Position numbers and translations under genes: made by a program. Under the pieces are notes generated by a model. It was not told where the DNA came from and made no database searches. It saw only the letters and a program-made list of their open reading frames with translations. From Yeosuana aromativorans (lineage in GTDB: Bacteria; Bacteroidota; Bacteroidia; Flavobacteriales; Flavobacteriaceae), in the NCBI RefSeq assembly GCF_014646655.1, contig NZ_BMNR01000002.1, positions 585,942 to 649,941 on the forward strand: a DNA stretch of 64,000 nucleotides, written 5' to 3'. The number at the start of each line of letters is the position of its first letter. The stretch's first letter is position 1. Of this stretch, positions 25,479-35,391 are shown piece by piece.

Positions 25479-27008
25479 ATGAAAAAGTTAAGCTTATTAT
25501 TGATAGGTCTGTTATCTACACCCTTTATTTACGGTCAGGATATTACGGATGCACTTAGATATTCACAAGATGAAATTCAAGGTACAGCTCGTTTTAGAGC
25601 CTTAAGTGGTGCATTTGGTGCGCTTGGTGGCGATATGAGTGCCGTTAGTTTAAACCCAGCAGGTTCGGCAGTATTCAACAGCAGTCATGCCTCTTTTACG
25701 CTTTCTAATCTAGACACCAAAAATGACGCCCAATATTTTAATGGTTTTAACAGTACTTCAGATTCAAAATTTGATATTAACCAAGGTGGTGCCGCCTTTG
25801 TTTTTGTTAACCACAATAGCAATTCGCCCTGGCGTAAATTCGCATTATCTGTCAATTACGATAAAACAAAAAATTTGGAGACCAGTTGGTTTGCCTCAGG
25901 TTTAAATACTAATAACGATGGACAATTCAGCAATTCAATTGCGAGCTATTTTTATGATTATGCTGATGGATTACGTTTGGATCAAATCTCTGCATTTCCT
26001 GATGAATCGATCTCAAACGCTTACTCTGATATAGGCAGCACATATGGGTTTGCCAATCAACAGGCATTTTTGGGCTATGAATCGTATATCTTAGAACCTG
26101 ACACCAACGACGATGCCAATACCCTATACTCTGCAAATGTGGCCAATGGAAACTTCCATCATGATTATTCCTACGCATCTACTGGTTACAATGGCAAAAT
26201 TGCTTTTAATGCAGCTTTCCAATATGAGGACAATTTATATTTAGGAATCAACTTAAATTCACATCTCATTAATTTTGACCGTTCCACCTACTTAAAAGAA
26301 GACAACACCAACGGTGGTTTAATAAATTATATTGATTTTGGAAATACACTATCTACAACGGGTTCTGGTTTTTCATTCCAATTGGGAGGCATCATGAAAT
26401 TAAGTCCGGAATTTAGAATAGGTTTAGTGTACGACTCCCCTACCTGGTATACCATTTCCGAAGAAACAACACAATATTTAGACACAAGCGAATTGGCAAA
26501 CATTAGCCAAGATCCTATAGACCCGCAAATTACTAATGTGTATCCAGACTACAAACTGCAAACTCCTGGTAAGTTTACTGGTAGTTTGGCTTATGTATTT
26601 GGTGAACAAGGTCTTATAAGCTTTGACTATTCGGTAAAAGATTACAGTAAAACAAAATTCAAACCTGAGTCTGACCCTGCTTTTATTGACCAAAATAATA
26701 ACATCAGCTCTGAGTTGACTTCAGCTTCCACTTACAGAATTGGTGGCGAATACAAGTACAAACAATTTAGTTTTAGAGGTGGTTACCGTTTTGAAGAAAG
26801 TCCCTATAAAAATGGTTCTACCATAGGTGATTTAAACGGCTATTCACTTGGCCTTGGTTTTAATTTTGGAAATACCAAATTAGATATTACGTATGACCAA
26901 GCACAACGCGCTTCGCAATATCAACTTTACAATGTAGGTTTGACCGATAGTGCAAATATTGACACAAAAAACTCTAACGTCACGTTGTCATTAAGTTTTA
27001 ATATTTAA
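25479..27008 (+). CDS. OmpP1/FadL/TodX family outer-membrane porin
   Basis: 509 residues. Signal peptide (MKKLSLLLIGLLSTPFIYGQ), followed by the FadL-type N-terminus DALRYSQDEIQGTARFRALSGAFGALGGDMSAVSLNPAG that plugs the barrel, and a beta-rich body with alternating residues ending in a Bacteroidota porin terminus NVTLSLSFNI. Family members take up hydrophobic compounds such as fatty acids across the outer membrane. It starts 41 nt after the Ser-rich lipoprotein and may share its transcript. Terminator-like hairpin follows. Confidence 0.93.
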   Translation: MKKLSLLLIGLLSTPFIYGQDITDALRYSQDEIQGTARFRALSGAFGALGGDMSAVSLNPAGSAVFNSSHASFTLSNLDTKNDAQYFNGFNSTSDSKFDINQGGAAFVFVNHNSNSPWRKFALSVNYDKTKNLETSWFASGLNTNNDGQFSNSIASYFYDYADGLRLDQISAFPDESISNAYSDIGSTYGFANQQAFLGYESYILEPDTNDDANTLYSANVANGNFHHDYSYASTGYNGKIAFNAAFQYEDNLYLGINLNSHLINFDRSTYLKEDNTNGGLINYIDFGNTLSTTGSGFSFQLGGIMKLSPEFRIGLVYDSPTWYTISEETTQYLDTSELANISQDPIDPQITNVYPDYKLQTPGKFTGSLAYVFGEQGLISFDYSVKDYSKTKFKPESDPAFIDQNNNISSELTSASTYRIGGEYKYKQFSFRGGYRFEESPYKNGSTIGDLNGYSLGLGFNFGNTKLDITYDQAQRASQYQLYNVGLTDSANIDTKNSNVTLSLSFNI

Positions 27009-27032
27009 AATAAAATCCATATCACCTGAATC

Positions 27033-27060
27033 AAAGCTTGAACTCATTTGTTCAAGCTTT
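27033..27060 (+). terminator. Terminator of the FadL gene
   Basis: 11-bp perfect stem (27033-27043/27050-27060), 6-nt loop. The T-run is short. Confidence 0.75.
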
Positions 27061-27142
27061 ATCATTTAAAAGAAATCAAACGGTAAAAAAGCTAATTTAT
27101 TAATTGTTTGCTAATTCAAAACCATAACAAAAGTGAATTACT

Positions 27143-27150
27143 TATCTTTG
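27143..27150 (+). promoter_or_regulatory. -7 box of folE
   Basis: TATCTTTG matches TANNTTTG, 28 nt before the folE start. No convincing -33 TTTG at the expected spacing. Confidence 0.55.
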
Positions 27151-27178
27151 CAGACTTAAATCGTTATTTATTCGGCTG

Positions 27179-27856
27179 ATGAAATTTGATAATAACATAG
27201 AAGAATTTGAATCATTAGGTGATGACCACATTGGAACATCATCAAACACACCTATGAGGTCTGATGCTTTTAAGCTCTCAAATGAAGAAAAAATAGACAT
27301 CATTAAAGATGATGTTCGACATATTATGGAGACCTTGGGTCTTGATTTAAGTGATGACAGTCTAAACGGAACGCCCAATAGAGTTGCCAAAATGTTTGTC
27401 AAAGAACTCTTTGGTGGTTTAGACCCTAATAAAAAACCAAGCGCTTCAACCTTTGAAAACAAATACAAGTATGGCGAAATGCTGGTTGAAAAAAACATTA
27501 CCGTGTATTCAACTTGTGAGCACCATTTATTGCCTATTGTTGGTAAGGCTCACATTGCGTATATTTCAAATGGCACTGTTGTTGGTCTTTCAAAAATGAA
27601 CAGAATTGTGGATTATTTTGCTAAACGTCCTCAAGTTCAAGAACGCTTAACCATTCAAATAGTTGAAGAACTTCAAAATGTTTTAGGAACCAAAGATGTG
27701 GCTTGTGTTATTGATGCCAAGCATTTATGCGTGAATTCAAGAGGTATACGAGATATTGAAAGCAGTACGGTAACCTCAGAATTTGGTGGTAAGTTTAAAG
27801 ATAAAGCGACACGAAGGGAATTTCTGGACTACATCAAATTAGAAACGAAGTTTTAA
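27179..27856 (+). CDS. folE: GTP cyclohydrolase I
   Basis: 225 residues. Conserved: VYSTCEHHLLPIVGKAHIAY (zinc Cys and His pair), VGLSKMNRIVDYFAKRPQVQERL, and DAKHLCVNSRGIRD with the third zinc ligand Cys. First step of folate/pterin synthesis from GTP. Residues 1-35 form a variable acidic N-terminal extension. Followed by cysS after 23 nt, likely co-transcribed. folP, the later folate enzyme, lies about 14 kb away on the same strand. Confidence 0.96.
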   Translation: MKFDNNIEEFESLGDDHIGTSSNTPMRSDAFKLSNEEKIDIIKDDVRHIMETLGLDLSDDSLNGTPNRVAKMFVKELFGGLDPNKKPSASTFENKYKYGEMLVEKNITVYSTCEHHLLPIVGKAHIAYISNGTVVGLSKMNRIVDYFAKRPQVQERLTIQIVEELQNVLGTKDVACVIDAKHLCVNSRGIRDIESSTVTSEFGGKFKDKATRREFLDYIKLETKF

Positions 27857-27879
27857 GTTAAAAACATACTGACCACAAG

Positions 27880-29361
27880 ATGCAACTTTACAAGCAGCAG
27901 CAAATTAAAATTTACAATTCGCTTTCCGGACAAAAAGAAACCTTTAAACCTATTAACGAAGGTCATGTAGGCATGTACGTTTGTGGCCCCACCGTTTATA
28001 GCAATGTGCATTTAGGCAATGTAAGAACCTTTATGTCTTTTGATGTAATTTTTAGATATTTAAAGCATTTAGGATTTAAAGTTCGCTATGTAAGGAACAT
28101 TACAGATGCCGGCCATTTAGAAAATGATGCTGATGTTGGTGAAGACCGAATTGCTAAAAAAGCGCGTCTGGAAGAAATTGAACCTATGGAGGTTGTACAA
28201 CGCTACACTGTTGATTTTCATAACATTTTAAATACGTTCAATTTTTTACCACCCAGCATTGAGCCAACGGCTACAGGGCATATCATTGAACAGATTGAAT
28301 TGATTAAAACCATCATTGACAATGGTTTTGGATATGAAATCAATGGTTCTGTGTATTTTGACGTTCACAAGTTTAATGAAACCCACGATTATGGCAAATT
28401 AAGCAAGCGAAAACTTGAGGATTTAATCCATAATACACGAGAATTGGATGGTCAATCTGATAAAAAGAATCCACAAGATTTTGCACTTTGGAAAAAAGCA
28501 GAACCTCAACACATCATGCGTTGGCCATCCCCTTGGAGTGATGGGTTCCCCGGTTGGCACTTGGAATGTACCGCTATGAGCACCAAATATTTAGGCGAAC
28601 ATTTTGATATCCACGGGGGCGGAATGGATTTGAAATTCCCACATCACGAATGTGAAATTGCCCAAAATGAAGCCGCTAAAGGCCAAACACCGGTCAACTA
28701 TTGGATGCACGCCAATATGTTGATTATGAATAGCAAAAAAATGGCCAAATCTACAGGAAATTATATATTGCCAGGAGAGATTTTTACTGGAAACAACCCG
28801 AATATAACCAAGGCCTTTTCGCCTAGTGTGGCCCGCTTTTTTATGCTGCAAGCCCATTACAGAAGTATTCTGGACTTTACCAATGAAGGTTTACTGGCCA
28901 GTGAAAAAGGGTTTTACAGATTAATGGATGCCGTTAATGTATTGGATAGTTTAAAAGCATCCAAAACTTCTTCCATTGACATTAATAAATGGAAACAAAG
29001 TTGTTATGATGCCATGAATGACGACTTCAATACCCCTGTATTGATTGCTAATTTATTTGAAGGCGTTAAGTATATCAATCAAATAAAAGAAGGAAACATT
29101 TCAGTGACTGCCGAAGATTTGTCTATTCTTAAGGAAACCATACACGCTTTTGTTTTTGATATTTTAGGTTTGGAAAACAACTCTAAAAGTCAATCTGGAA
29201 CTGATAAATTGACAGGGACTATTGAAGTGCTCATCAAATTGAGGCAAGAAGCCAGGGCGAACAAGGATTTTGCTCTATCGGATAAAATCCGCGATGAACT
29301 GGCTGCTGTTGGCATTGAGCTTAAAGATGGTAAAGACGGCACCACGTTTTCTGTTAATTAA
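27880..29361 (+). CDS. cysS: Cysteinyl-tRNA synthetase
   Basis: 493 residues. Class I signatures: HIGH-type [12 protein letters not shown], zinc site [12 protein letters not shown] with [17 protein letters not shown], and KMSKS-type KKMAKSTGN. The C-terminal DALR-like helical domain carries [19 protein letters not shown]. Charges tRNA-Cys. Full length. In one transcript with folE. A palindromic repeat follows. Confidence 0.97.
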   Translation: MQLYKQQQIKIYNSLSGQKETFKPINEGHVGMYVCGPTVYSNVHLGNVRTFMSFDVIFRYLKHLGFKVRYVRNITDAGHLENDADVGEDRIAKKARLEEIEPMEVVQRYTVDFHNILNTFNFLPPSIEPTATGHIIEQIELIKTIIDNGFGYEINGSVYFDVHKFNETHDYGKLSKRKLEDLIHNTRELDGQSDKKNPQDFALWKKAEPQHIMRWPSPWSDGFPGWHLECTAMSTKYLGEHFDIHGGGMDLKFPHHECEIAQNEAAKGQTPVNYWMHANMLIMNSKKMAKSTGNYILPGEIFTGNNPNITKAFSPSVARFFMLQAHYRSILDFTNEGLLASEKGFYRLMDAVNVLDSLKASKTSSIDINKWKQSCYDAMNDDFNTPVLIANLFEGVKYINQIKEGNISVTAEDLSILKETIHAFVFDILGLENNSKSQSGTDKLTGTIEVLIKLRQEARANKDFALSDKIRDELAAVGIELKDGKDGTTFSVN

Positions 29362-29367
29362 TATATT

Positions 29368-29447
29368 TATTGTCATTCTGAATTAATTTCAGAATCTCAT
29401 CATATTAAATAAGTTATGAGAATCTGAAACAAGTTCAGGTTGACGAA
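29368..29447. repeat. Palindromic intergenic repeat between cysS and yidD
   Basis: Two imperfect copies in inverted orientation: TTGTCATTCTGAATT...AGAATCTCAT at about 29370-29400 and its near reverse complement ATGAGAATCTGAA...GGTTGACGA at about 29415-29444. This is the REP-like element that flavobacterial genomes carry in many intergenic regions. Transcribed, it would form a long hairpin that may separate cysS from yidD. Confidence 0.6.
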
Positions 29448-29456
29448 AAATTCAAA

Positions 29457-29678
29457 ATGAAAAAAATACTCATTGTACCGTTTTTGTTTTTAATAAAAGT
29501 GTATCAAGTACTGATATCACCTTTAACGCCCGCAACCTGCAGATACCAACCCACCTGCTCCCATTACGCTAAAGAAGCCTTACAAAAGCACGGTTTACTA
29601 AAAGGCGGAAAACTGGCCATAAAACGTATTTTAAGTTGTCATCCTTGGGGTGGTAGTGGTTATGATCCGGTGCCTTAA
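29457..29678 (+). CDS. yidD: Membrane protein insertion efficiency factor YidD
   Basis: 73 residues with the diagnostic [15 protein letters not shown] and [16 protein letters not shown] motifs. Small amphipathic membrane-associated protein that helps YidC-dependent insertion. Usually next to rpmH-rnpA-yidC, but here it lies downstream of cysS, away from rpmH at 63755. Full length. Confidence 0.93.
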   Translation: MKKILIVPFLFLIKVYQVLISPLTPATCRYQPTCSHYAKEALQKHGLLKGGKLAIKRILSCHPWGGSGYDPVP

Positions 29679-29833
29679 AAGAATCACAATTAAAAATTTA
29701 TTGATTATTATATTAAAAATCCATTAAGTTATACCCACAAACTATTTGTCGATTTACGTTTAACCACGAACAATTATCTTTAGCAACCTTAAAAACCATA
29801 TCTTTATCTACACAGATCATTAAAATGATTTAA

Positions 29834-30802
29834 ATGGATAAAACCAATACCAAATTTTCAGAAAAAGAGCATATTAGCAAAAAAAGGATTGAAACCATAT
29901 TGTTTATCTTTTTATTATCACTTCTTTTTCTGAAAGGTAACTTACAAGGCCAAAACACCAATCCCAACACTTTAAAAACAAGGGTCGTTCTATTGGGAAC
30001 CGGTACACCAGGCCCCAATCCGAATTGCTCGGGTCCAGCAACGGCTGTGGTCTACGGAAAAAGATTTTTTTTATTCGATGCAGGATCTGGAGTAGAACGC
30101 ATGATAAACGCAGCTAAACTACCTATTAACGGACCAGAAGCTACATTTATTACCCATTTGCACAGCGATCATACCTTGGGTTATCCCGATTTGATCCTTA
30201 CCTCTTGGCTTATGAGAAGAAAAAAAGCTCTAAATGTATATGGGCCCCATGGATTACAACGAATGACCAACCTCCTGCTGGATGCCTATTATGAAGATAT
30301 TGATATAAGGACCAACCATCTTGAAAAAGAACAAGCTGAGTACCTAAAAGTAAATGTAAAAGAGATTGACTCAGGAATTGTCTATGACAGTGCCGGAGTT
30401 AAAATAACCGCCATTCCTGTATTGCATGGTGATTGGAAAGAAGCCTACGGATTCCGAATTGATACTCCAGACCGTTCAATCGTGATTTCGGGTGATACCC
30501 GTCCCTGTGATGCCTTGGTTAAAGCTTCTGAAGGCGTGGATATTTTAGTACATGAAGTCTATTTTGGAAAAGGACTCAAACCCGAAAAGCGACCAGGCGG
30601 AGAGTATTGGCCCGAATACTGTAAATCATACCATACCTCTGATATAGAACTAGGGACAATAGCCAATAAGGCAAAACCAAAATTGTTGGTATTAACACAC
30701 ATCATTCGTAATGACGCCACAGACAGTGACTTGATAAGTGGAATACGAGAGGGCGGCTATAAAGGAAAGGTTATTGTTGGAAAGGATTTAGACCAGTTTT
30801 AA
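29834..30802 (+). CDS. Secreted or membrane-anchored MBL-fold hydrolase (RNase Z-like)
   Basis: 322 residues. A hydrophobic segment at about 20-38 (IETILFIFLLSLLFL) acts as signal peptide or anchor. Domain: LLGTGTPGPN, THLHSDHTLGYPD (metal-binding HxHxDH), LHGDWKEAYGFRI, ISGDTRPCD and LTHIIRND. This is the RNase Z/arylsulfatase branch of metallo-beta-lactamase folds; a tRNA role is unlikely for an exported protein, so a phosphodiesterase or sulfatase-like function is more likely. N-terminal start may lie a little downstream. Single gene with no operon partner. Confidence 0.85.
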   Translation: MDKTNTKFSEKEHISKKRIETILFIFLLSLLFLKGNLQGQNTNPNTLKTRVVLLGTGTPGPNPNCSGPATAVVYGKRFFLFDAGSGVERMINAAKLPINGPEATFITHLHSDHTLGYPDLILTSWLMRRKKALNVYGPHGLQRMTNLLLDAYYEDIDIRTNHLEKEQAEYLKVNVKEIDSGIVYDSAGVKITAIPVLHGDWKEAYGFRIDTPDRSIVISGDTRPCDALVKASEGVDILVHEVYFGKGLKPEKRPGGEYWPEYCKSYHTSDIELGTIANKAKPKLLVLTHIIRNDATDSDLISGIREGGYKGKVIVGKDLDQF

Positions 30803-30959
30803 TCTGTAGAAAAGCACTCTTAGTAAAACCTGTTTTTAATAGGTTACCAAATTAGTCCTAGCCCAACTTAACCGTTTATTAAACGACACACCATGTTCTT
30901 TATAAGCTTTGATGGTTTTTACTTTGATTTGAGTAGGAGGCTCCTACATTTTTTTAAGC

Positions 30960-31003
30960 AACAGTCATTTCGAAATGAGGAACGATTGAGAAATTACATC
31001 TTT
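30960..31003. repeat. Degenerate dispersed repeat upstream of the ECF sigma gene
   Basis: CAGTCATTTCGAAATGAGGAACGATTGAGAAATTAC resembles the TCATTTCGA...GAGGAACGA...GAGAAATC repeat that occurs throughout flavobacterial intergenic DNA. One copy only here. The rest of the 30803-31069 gap shows no gene. Confidence 0.4.
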
Positions 31004-31069
31004 ATCAAAAAAAAATGTTTTTAGGGTGTAATATTTTTTAACTTCTGCCACTAACCTTAAAAACAATGT

Positions 31070-31564
31070 TTGAGTAACGATTTTTACACATCATCCATTT
31101 TACCCTATTCCGGAATAATTATAAAAATTTGTAGGGCTTATACTGATTCGCAAGAAGATTTTGAGGATTATTATCAAGAAGTCTGTTTACAAATTTGGAG
31201 AAGTAGGGATAGCTTTCGTGGTGACTGTAAATGGTCAACATGGATTTACAGACTATCGTTAAACATTTGCCTAACGTTAATTAGAAAAAAGAAAAAAAAG
31301 AATCAATTCTATAACGTTGAAGCTGTAGGTGAAACACTAGAAACTGAAGACATTACAAGGTTTTCTGATGAAGATTTGAGCTTTTTATATGAGGCCATCA
31401 AACAACTATCTGAAATTGACAGGGCCGTTATATTACTCTATTTGGAAGAAAAACCAAACAAGGAAATTGCAGAAATAATAGGAACAACACCTAACAACAT
31501 TGGGGTTAGAATAAACAGAATTAAAGACCGATTAAAAAAATTATTAGATGGAAAAATCAATTGA
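31070..31564 (+). CDS. ECF-type RNA polymerase sigma factor, TTG start
   Basis: 164 residues: sigma region 2 (DFEDYYQEVCLQIWRSRDSFRGDCKWSTWIYRLSLN split over 31-70) and region 4 (LYLEEKPNKEIAEIIGTTPNNIGVRINRIKDRL, about 125-158). The first usable start is TTG at 31070; the nearby ATG at 31066 is out of frame. The 3' end overlaps the next gene by 17 nt, a normal sigma/anti-sigma coupling. The partner is a membrane protein with no recognisable anti-sigma domain. Environmental signal unknown. Confidence 0.88.
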   Translation: MSNDFYTSSILPYSGIIIKICRAYTDSQEDFEDYYQEVCLQIWRSRDSFRGDCKWSTWIYRLSLNICLTLIRKKKKKNQFYNVEAVGETLETEDITRFSDEDLSFLYEAIKQLSEIDRAVILLYLEEKPNKEIAEIIGTTPNNIGVRINRIKDRLKKLLDGKIN

Positions 31565-32189
31565 ATCAATTTGGAAACATGGTTTTTTAGACAAAAATGC
31601 CATGGTAGCACCAAAACTGAACAACCTTTACAACAAAAAATCCATTCATATTATAGACAAGTTCAAAAGAATGTTTAAGATAAACTTCAATGTGCTTGTA
31701 GTATTTTCGTTTGTCATATTAATTAGTTCTTTTTTGGTAAAATTACCGGTTATGGGCGTGCTCATGTTCATATTGTTCAATGTATTGGTTGTCGTCAATA
31801 AAAAACTCTTAAAAAGACTAGAAAAAATTGACAAAAATGTAAGTAGTTACCAATATTTAAAATCTTTTAATGCCTGGATGCAAGAGCAAATTGCCATTAA
31901 CAAGAAGATGTCTCAATACATTTATCCTTACATTTTTATTGCCATGGTTTCTGGGTTTTGGTTTTCAAGCCCAATTCGGGAAACGCTACAAAGACAATTT
32001 GGAAATTACCAGCCCTACATGGTTTATGGTATGCCTGTTTATTGGTTACTTGGCATGTTAGCTGTTATAATAATTTTATACTTTTTTGGTGGACGAATTT
32101 ATAAATGGGATTTGAATTTGGTTTACGGACGCGTACTAAAAAAGCTGGATGAGTTGATTAAAGATATGGAAGATTTAAGATCTGAATGA
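31548..32189 (+). CDS. Membrane protein coupled to the ECF sigma factor
   Basis: 213 residues. N-terminal 45 residues are cytoplasmic and basic, followed by a helical pair (about 46-85) and a second pair (about 125-185), ending with a charged tail KLDELIKDMEDLRSE. The first 50 residues could bind the sigma factor as a membrane anti-sigma does, but I see no known motif. Overlap with the sigma gene by 17 nt and common direction support functional coupling. Not assigned to a family. Confidence 0.7.
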   Translation: MEKSIESIWKHGFLDKNAMVAPKLNNLYNKKSIHIIDKFKRMFKINFNVLVVFSFVILISSFLVKLPVMGVLMFILFNVLVVVNKKLLKRLEKIDKNVSSYQYLKSFNAWMQEQIAINKKMSQYIYPYIFIAMVSGFWFSSPIRETLQRQFGNYQPYMVYGMPVYWLLGMLAVIIILYFFGGRIYKWDLNLVYGRVLKKLDELIKDMEDLRSE

Positions 32190-32243
32190 ATTAAGGTGTA
32201 ATAATATTGGCTTTTTGACACTAATTAAACAAACATTAAAATT

Positions 32244-32696
32244 ATGAGTATTACAGACGCAATAGATTTTTTTAAAAAACTATCAAAAGAGACAAACAAC
32301 AAACGGGAGTTACGGATTTACAAAGACTTCATAACCATGCTTTCTAATTTAAATAACAGAAACTTGTCAGAAGAGCAATTATTACAGATTGAAAAGGAGA
32401 TTGAAACGTTAAATTTAAAATCAAATCCTGAAAACAAAAAACGCTTTTTTAGCAAAAAACTGACGGTTTTCAAGCAGTTTTTAAAAACTGAATTTTCACT
32501 AGTACCAAAGGGATACTACACAAATATGGGTATTGGCTTAGGAACCTCTTTTGGGATTCTTTTTGGAGTGATGGTTTTATCAAGCTTAGAACGGTCTTTG
32601 GGTATTTCACTTGGTATAGTTGCAGGCATGCTAATCGGCATAATTATTGGCCATTATATGGATTCCCAAGCAAAAGAAGCAGGAAAGGTGATATGA
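32244..32696 (+). CDS. Uncharacterised small membrane protein of the ECF operon
   Basis: 150 residues: a soluble, charged N-terminal half (predicted helices, about 1-85) and two glycine-rich hydrophobic segments (GIGLGTSFGILFGVMVL and ISLGIVAGMLIGIIIGHYM) near the C-terminus. No motif recognised. The gene follows the putative anti-sigma gene by 54 nt and ends at a bidirectional terminator, so the three genes form one operon. It may be a target or regulator within that pathway. Confidence 0.65.
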   Translation: MSITDAIDFFKKLSKETNNKRELRIYKDFITMLSNLNNRNLSEEQLLQIEKEIETLNLKSNPENKKRFFSKKLTVFKQFLKTEFSLVPKGYYTNMGIGLGTSFGILFGVMVLSSLERSLGISLGIVAGMLIGIIIGHYMDSQAKEAGKVI

Positions 32697-32722
32697 TTTA
32701 CATATCTATTTTTGAAAAATAA

Positions 32723-32752
32723 AAAAGGAGTAGCAAATTAACTACTCCTTTT
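32723..32752. terminator. Bidirectional terminator
   Basis: 11-bp perfect stem AAAAGGAGTAG/CTACTCCTTTT (32723-32733/32742-32752) between the ECF operon and convergent pepD. Confidence 0.88.
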
Positions 32753-32755
32753 GGT

Positions 32756-34216
32756 TTATTTATTTGGAATCTGCTTTAAAATCTCCAATACAAACTTCCA
32801 GAACTTTTGAACAGATGAAATCTGGGCACGCTCATCAGGTGAATGGGCGCCCTTAATGTTTGGTCCAAAACTTATCATATCCATATCTGGATAATGAGTG
32901 CCCAAAATGCCACATTCCAATCCGGCATGACAAGCTGCTACATGAGGTTTGGTTCCATTCATTTCTTCATACAGATTCGACATCACTTTTAATATCGGCG
33001 AGTCCATATTGGGTGTCCATCCCGGATAATCACCAGAAAATTCAACTTCGCAACCCGTTAATTCAAAAGTTGCTCGCAACGCATTGGCTAAATCCATTTT
33101 AGAACTTTCCACAGACGAGCGCGTTAAACAGCCCACATGAATGTTACCATCCTTAACTAAAACCTTAGCTATGTTATTGGACGTTTCAACCAAATTCGGG
33201 ATGTCCGCACTCATTCTATACACCCCGTTTTGGGCTGCGTACAAAGCTCGTGTAAATCCTTCTTGAACACCTAAATCCATAATCATTTTTGGCGTATCAA
33301 CTTTAGAAAATACAATCTCTAAATCAGGCTCCATGGTTTTTAACTCGGTCTTTATGGTATCAGCTTGTTCCTTCATTTCCAATAAGAAAGCTGCTTCATG
33401 AATGGCATCAATAGCAACAATGGCTTTGCTTTCCCTTGGAATGGCATTACGCAGGCTTCCGCCATCAATTTCTGAGATACGCAGTCCAAAATTCTCAAAA
33501 CCATCAAACAACAATCGATTCATGATTTTATTGGCATTGCCCAATCCTTCATGGATTTGCATCCCCGAATGTCCGCCTTGCAATCCTTTTACTATTATTT
33601 CAAATCCTGTTTTAAACTCAGGCGTTTCTTCTTCTTTATAGGTTCTTGTTGCCGTAACATCGATACCGCCGGCACAGCCAACCCCTATTTCATCATCCTC
33701 TTCGGTATCTAAATTCAACAAAATACCGCCAGAAAGCAACCCTCCTTTAAGTCCCATGGCGCCTGTCATACCCGTTTCCTCATCAATGGTAAACAAAGCC
33801 TCAATGGCTGGATGTGCAATGTCTGTACTTTCTAAAATAGCCATAATAGTGGCTACTCCCAATCCATTATCAGCACCAAGTGTGGTACCTTTTGCTTTTA
33901 CCCAATCGCCATCCACATACATATCAATGCCTTGGGTGTCAAAATCAAAAACGGTATCATTGTTTTTTTGATGTACCATATCCAAATGCGACTGCATTAC
34001 CACGGTAGTTTTTGATTCCATTCCCTTGGTGGCCGGTTTCTTTATGATCACGTTCCCTACTTCATCAACCAAAGTCTCAAGGCCAAGCTGCTCCCCAAAA
34101 TCCCTCATAAACGCAATAACACGTTCTTCTTTTTTTGAGCCTCTGGGGACTGCATTTAAATCGGCAAATTTATTCCAAAGAGCTTTGGGCTCTAGTTGTC
34201 TTATTTGTGAACTCAT
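32756..34216 (-). CDS. pepD: Aminoacyl-histidine dipeptidase
   Basis: 486 residues from the ATG at 34216 (MSSQIRQLEPKALWNKF); an upstream in-frame start adds an implausible 39 residues. Metal-ligand motifs of the M20 family: MQSHLDMVHQ, GTTLGADNGLGVA, FTIDEETGMTGAMG and ACHAGLECGIL. PepD cleaves dipeptides such as Xaa-His in the cytoplasm. Length and motifs are normal. Stands alone, facing away from DUF3810. Confidence 0.95.
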   Translation of the reverse strand: MSSQIRQLEPKALWNKFADLNAVPRGSKKEERVIAFMRDFGEQLGLETLVDEVGNVIIKKPATKGMESKTTVVMQSHLDMVHQKNNDTVFDFDTQGIDMYVDGDWVKAKGTTLGADNGLGVATIMAILESTDIAHPAIEALFTIDEETGMTGAMGLKGGLLSGGILLNLDTEEDDEIGVGCAGGIDVTATRTYKEEETPEFKTGFEIIVKGLQGGHSGMQIHEGLGNANKIMNRLLFDGFENFGLRISEIDGGSLRNAIPRESKAIVAIDAIHEAAFLLEMKEQADTIKTELKTMEPDLEIVFSKVDTPKMIMDLGVQEGFTRALYAAQNGVYRMSADIPNLVETSNNIAKVLVKDGNIHVGCLTRSSVESSKMDLANALRATFELTGCEVEFSGDYPGWTPNMDSPILKVMSNLYEEMNGTKPHVAACHAGLECGILGTHYPDMDMISFGPNIKGAHSPDERAQISSVQKFWKFVLEILKQIPNK

Positions 34217-34276
34217 GGTGTGATTTTTAAGTGCAACAAAGGTAACATATCTAATCAGGAATATTAAACATTTCCT

Positions 34277-34284
34277 TATTTTTG
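34277..34284 (+). promoter_or_regulatory. -7 box of the DUF3810 gene
   Basis: TATTTTTG, a perfect TANNTTTG, ends only 3 nt before the ATG at 34288. The message would be nearly leaderless, or the true start is further in. The TTG within this box could be mistaken for a start codon. Confidence 0.5.
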
Positions 34285-34287
34285 AGC

Positions 34288-35355
34288 ATGCTAAAACACA
34301 AAAAGTCCTTAATAGCCTTTTCAATTGTCCCACAATACCTTTTGGTGAAATGGCTTTCGCATAATCCGCAATTTATAGAAACCTATTACAGCAATGGCCT
34401 GTACCCGTATATCTCAAAACTATTTCGGTTTATGTTGGGCTGGATACCGTTTTCGTTTGGTGATTTTGTCTATGCTTTTGCAATTATTTATATTGTGAGA
34501 TGGCTTTTTAAAAACAGAAAGCGTTTACGAAAAGACACCAAACAGTGGTTTATTGATGTGTTTGCAGCTTTATCTATTGTTTACCTTGCATTTCATTTGT
34601 TTTGGGGACTAAATTATTACAGACCTCCACTTTACAAAAACTTGGGTTTAAAACCTGAATACACCACAGAACAGCTTGTTAAAGTAACCAAAAAACTTAT
34701 AGAAAAATCAAATAAACTGCATGCCAGCATCATTAAAAATGATACGATTCCTATTGATATTCCTTACAGCAAACATGATATATTAAAGATGGTTCCCAAT
34801 GGTTATTCCAATTTAAAAAAAGAATTTCCACATCTTGAATACTACCCAAAAAGCATTAAAAAATCGCTGTTTAGTTTGCCCTTAACCTACATGGGGTTTA
34901 GCGGGTATTTAAATCCGTTGACCAATGAATCCCAAGTTGATGCACTCATCCCCGTGTATATTTTTCCAACAACTGCTTCGCACGAAGTTGCCCATCAATT
35001 GGGCTATGCCGCAGAAAATGAAGCTAATTTTATTGGGTGCTTGGCGGCCATCAATCATGATGATATCTATTTTAAATACTCTGGATATACGTTTGCATTG
35101 CGATTTTGTTTGAACGAAATTTACAGACGTGACGAAACCTTATTCGATTCACTTTCTGAAACCGTAAATAAAGGCATTTTGGAAAATTACAAAGAAACCC
35201 GTGAGTTTTGGGAAGGTTATGAAAACCCTTTTGAACCGATATTCAAAGAAACATATAGTTCTTACCTAAAAGCCAACAAACAAGATAAAGGCATGGAAAG
35301 TTATAGTTATGTAGTGGCCTTATTGGTAAATTATTTTGAAAACAAATCGTTATAA
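34288..35355 (+). CDS. DUF3810 membrane-anchored zinc-protease-like protein
   Basis: 355 residues. N-terminal membrane segments at about 40-60 and 90-110, then a domain with SHEVAHQLGYAAENEANFIG (HExxH-like HEVAH and a third ligand Glu), typical for the DUF3810 family. Probably a membrane-bound metalloprotease. ATG at 34288 chosen over a TTG two codons upstream that lies in the promoter box. Followed by the rRNA methyltransferase gene after 36 nt. Confidence 0.85.
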   Translation: MLKHKKSLIAFSIVPQYLLVKWLSHNPQFIETYYSNGLYPYISKLFRFMLGWIPFSFGDFVYAFAIIYIVRWLFKNRKRLRKDTKQWFIDVFAALSIVYLAFHLFWGLNYYRPPLYKNLGLKPEYTTEQLVKVTKKLIEKSNKLHASIIKNDTIPIDIPYSKHDILKMVPNGYSNLKKEFPHLEYYPKSIKKSLFSLPLTYMGFSGYLNPLTNESQVDALIPVYIFPTTASHEVAHQLGYAAENEANFIGCLAAINHDDIYFKYSGYTFALRFCLNEIYRRDETLFDSLSETVNKGILENYKETREFWEGYENPFEPIFKETYSSYLKANKQDKGMESYSYVVALLVNYFENKSL

Positions 35356-35391
35356 TCAATTGAATGGAATTACATTACTTTTGTCTTTGAA

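Noticed and set aside
34282-34287. TTG start of the DUF3810 gene
   Set aside because: This TTG is part of the TATTTTTG -7 box; the ATG two codons later is the better start.
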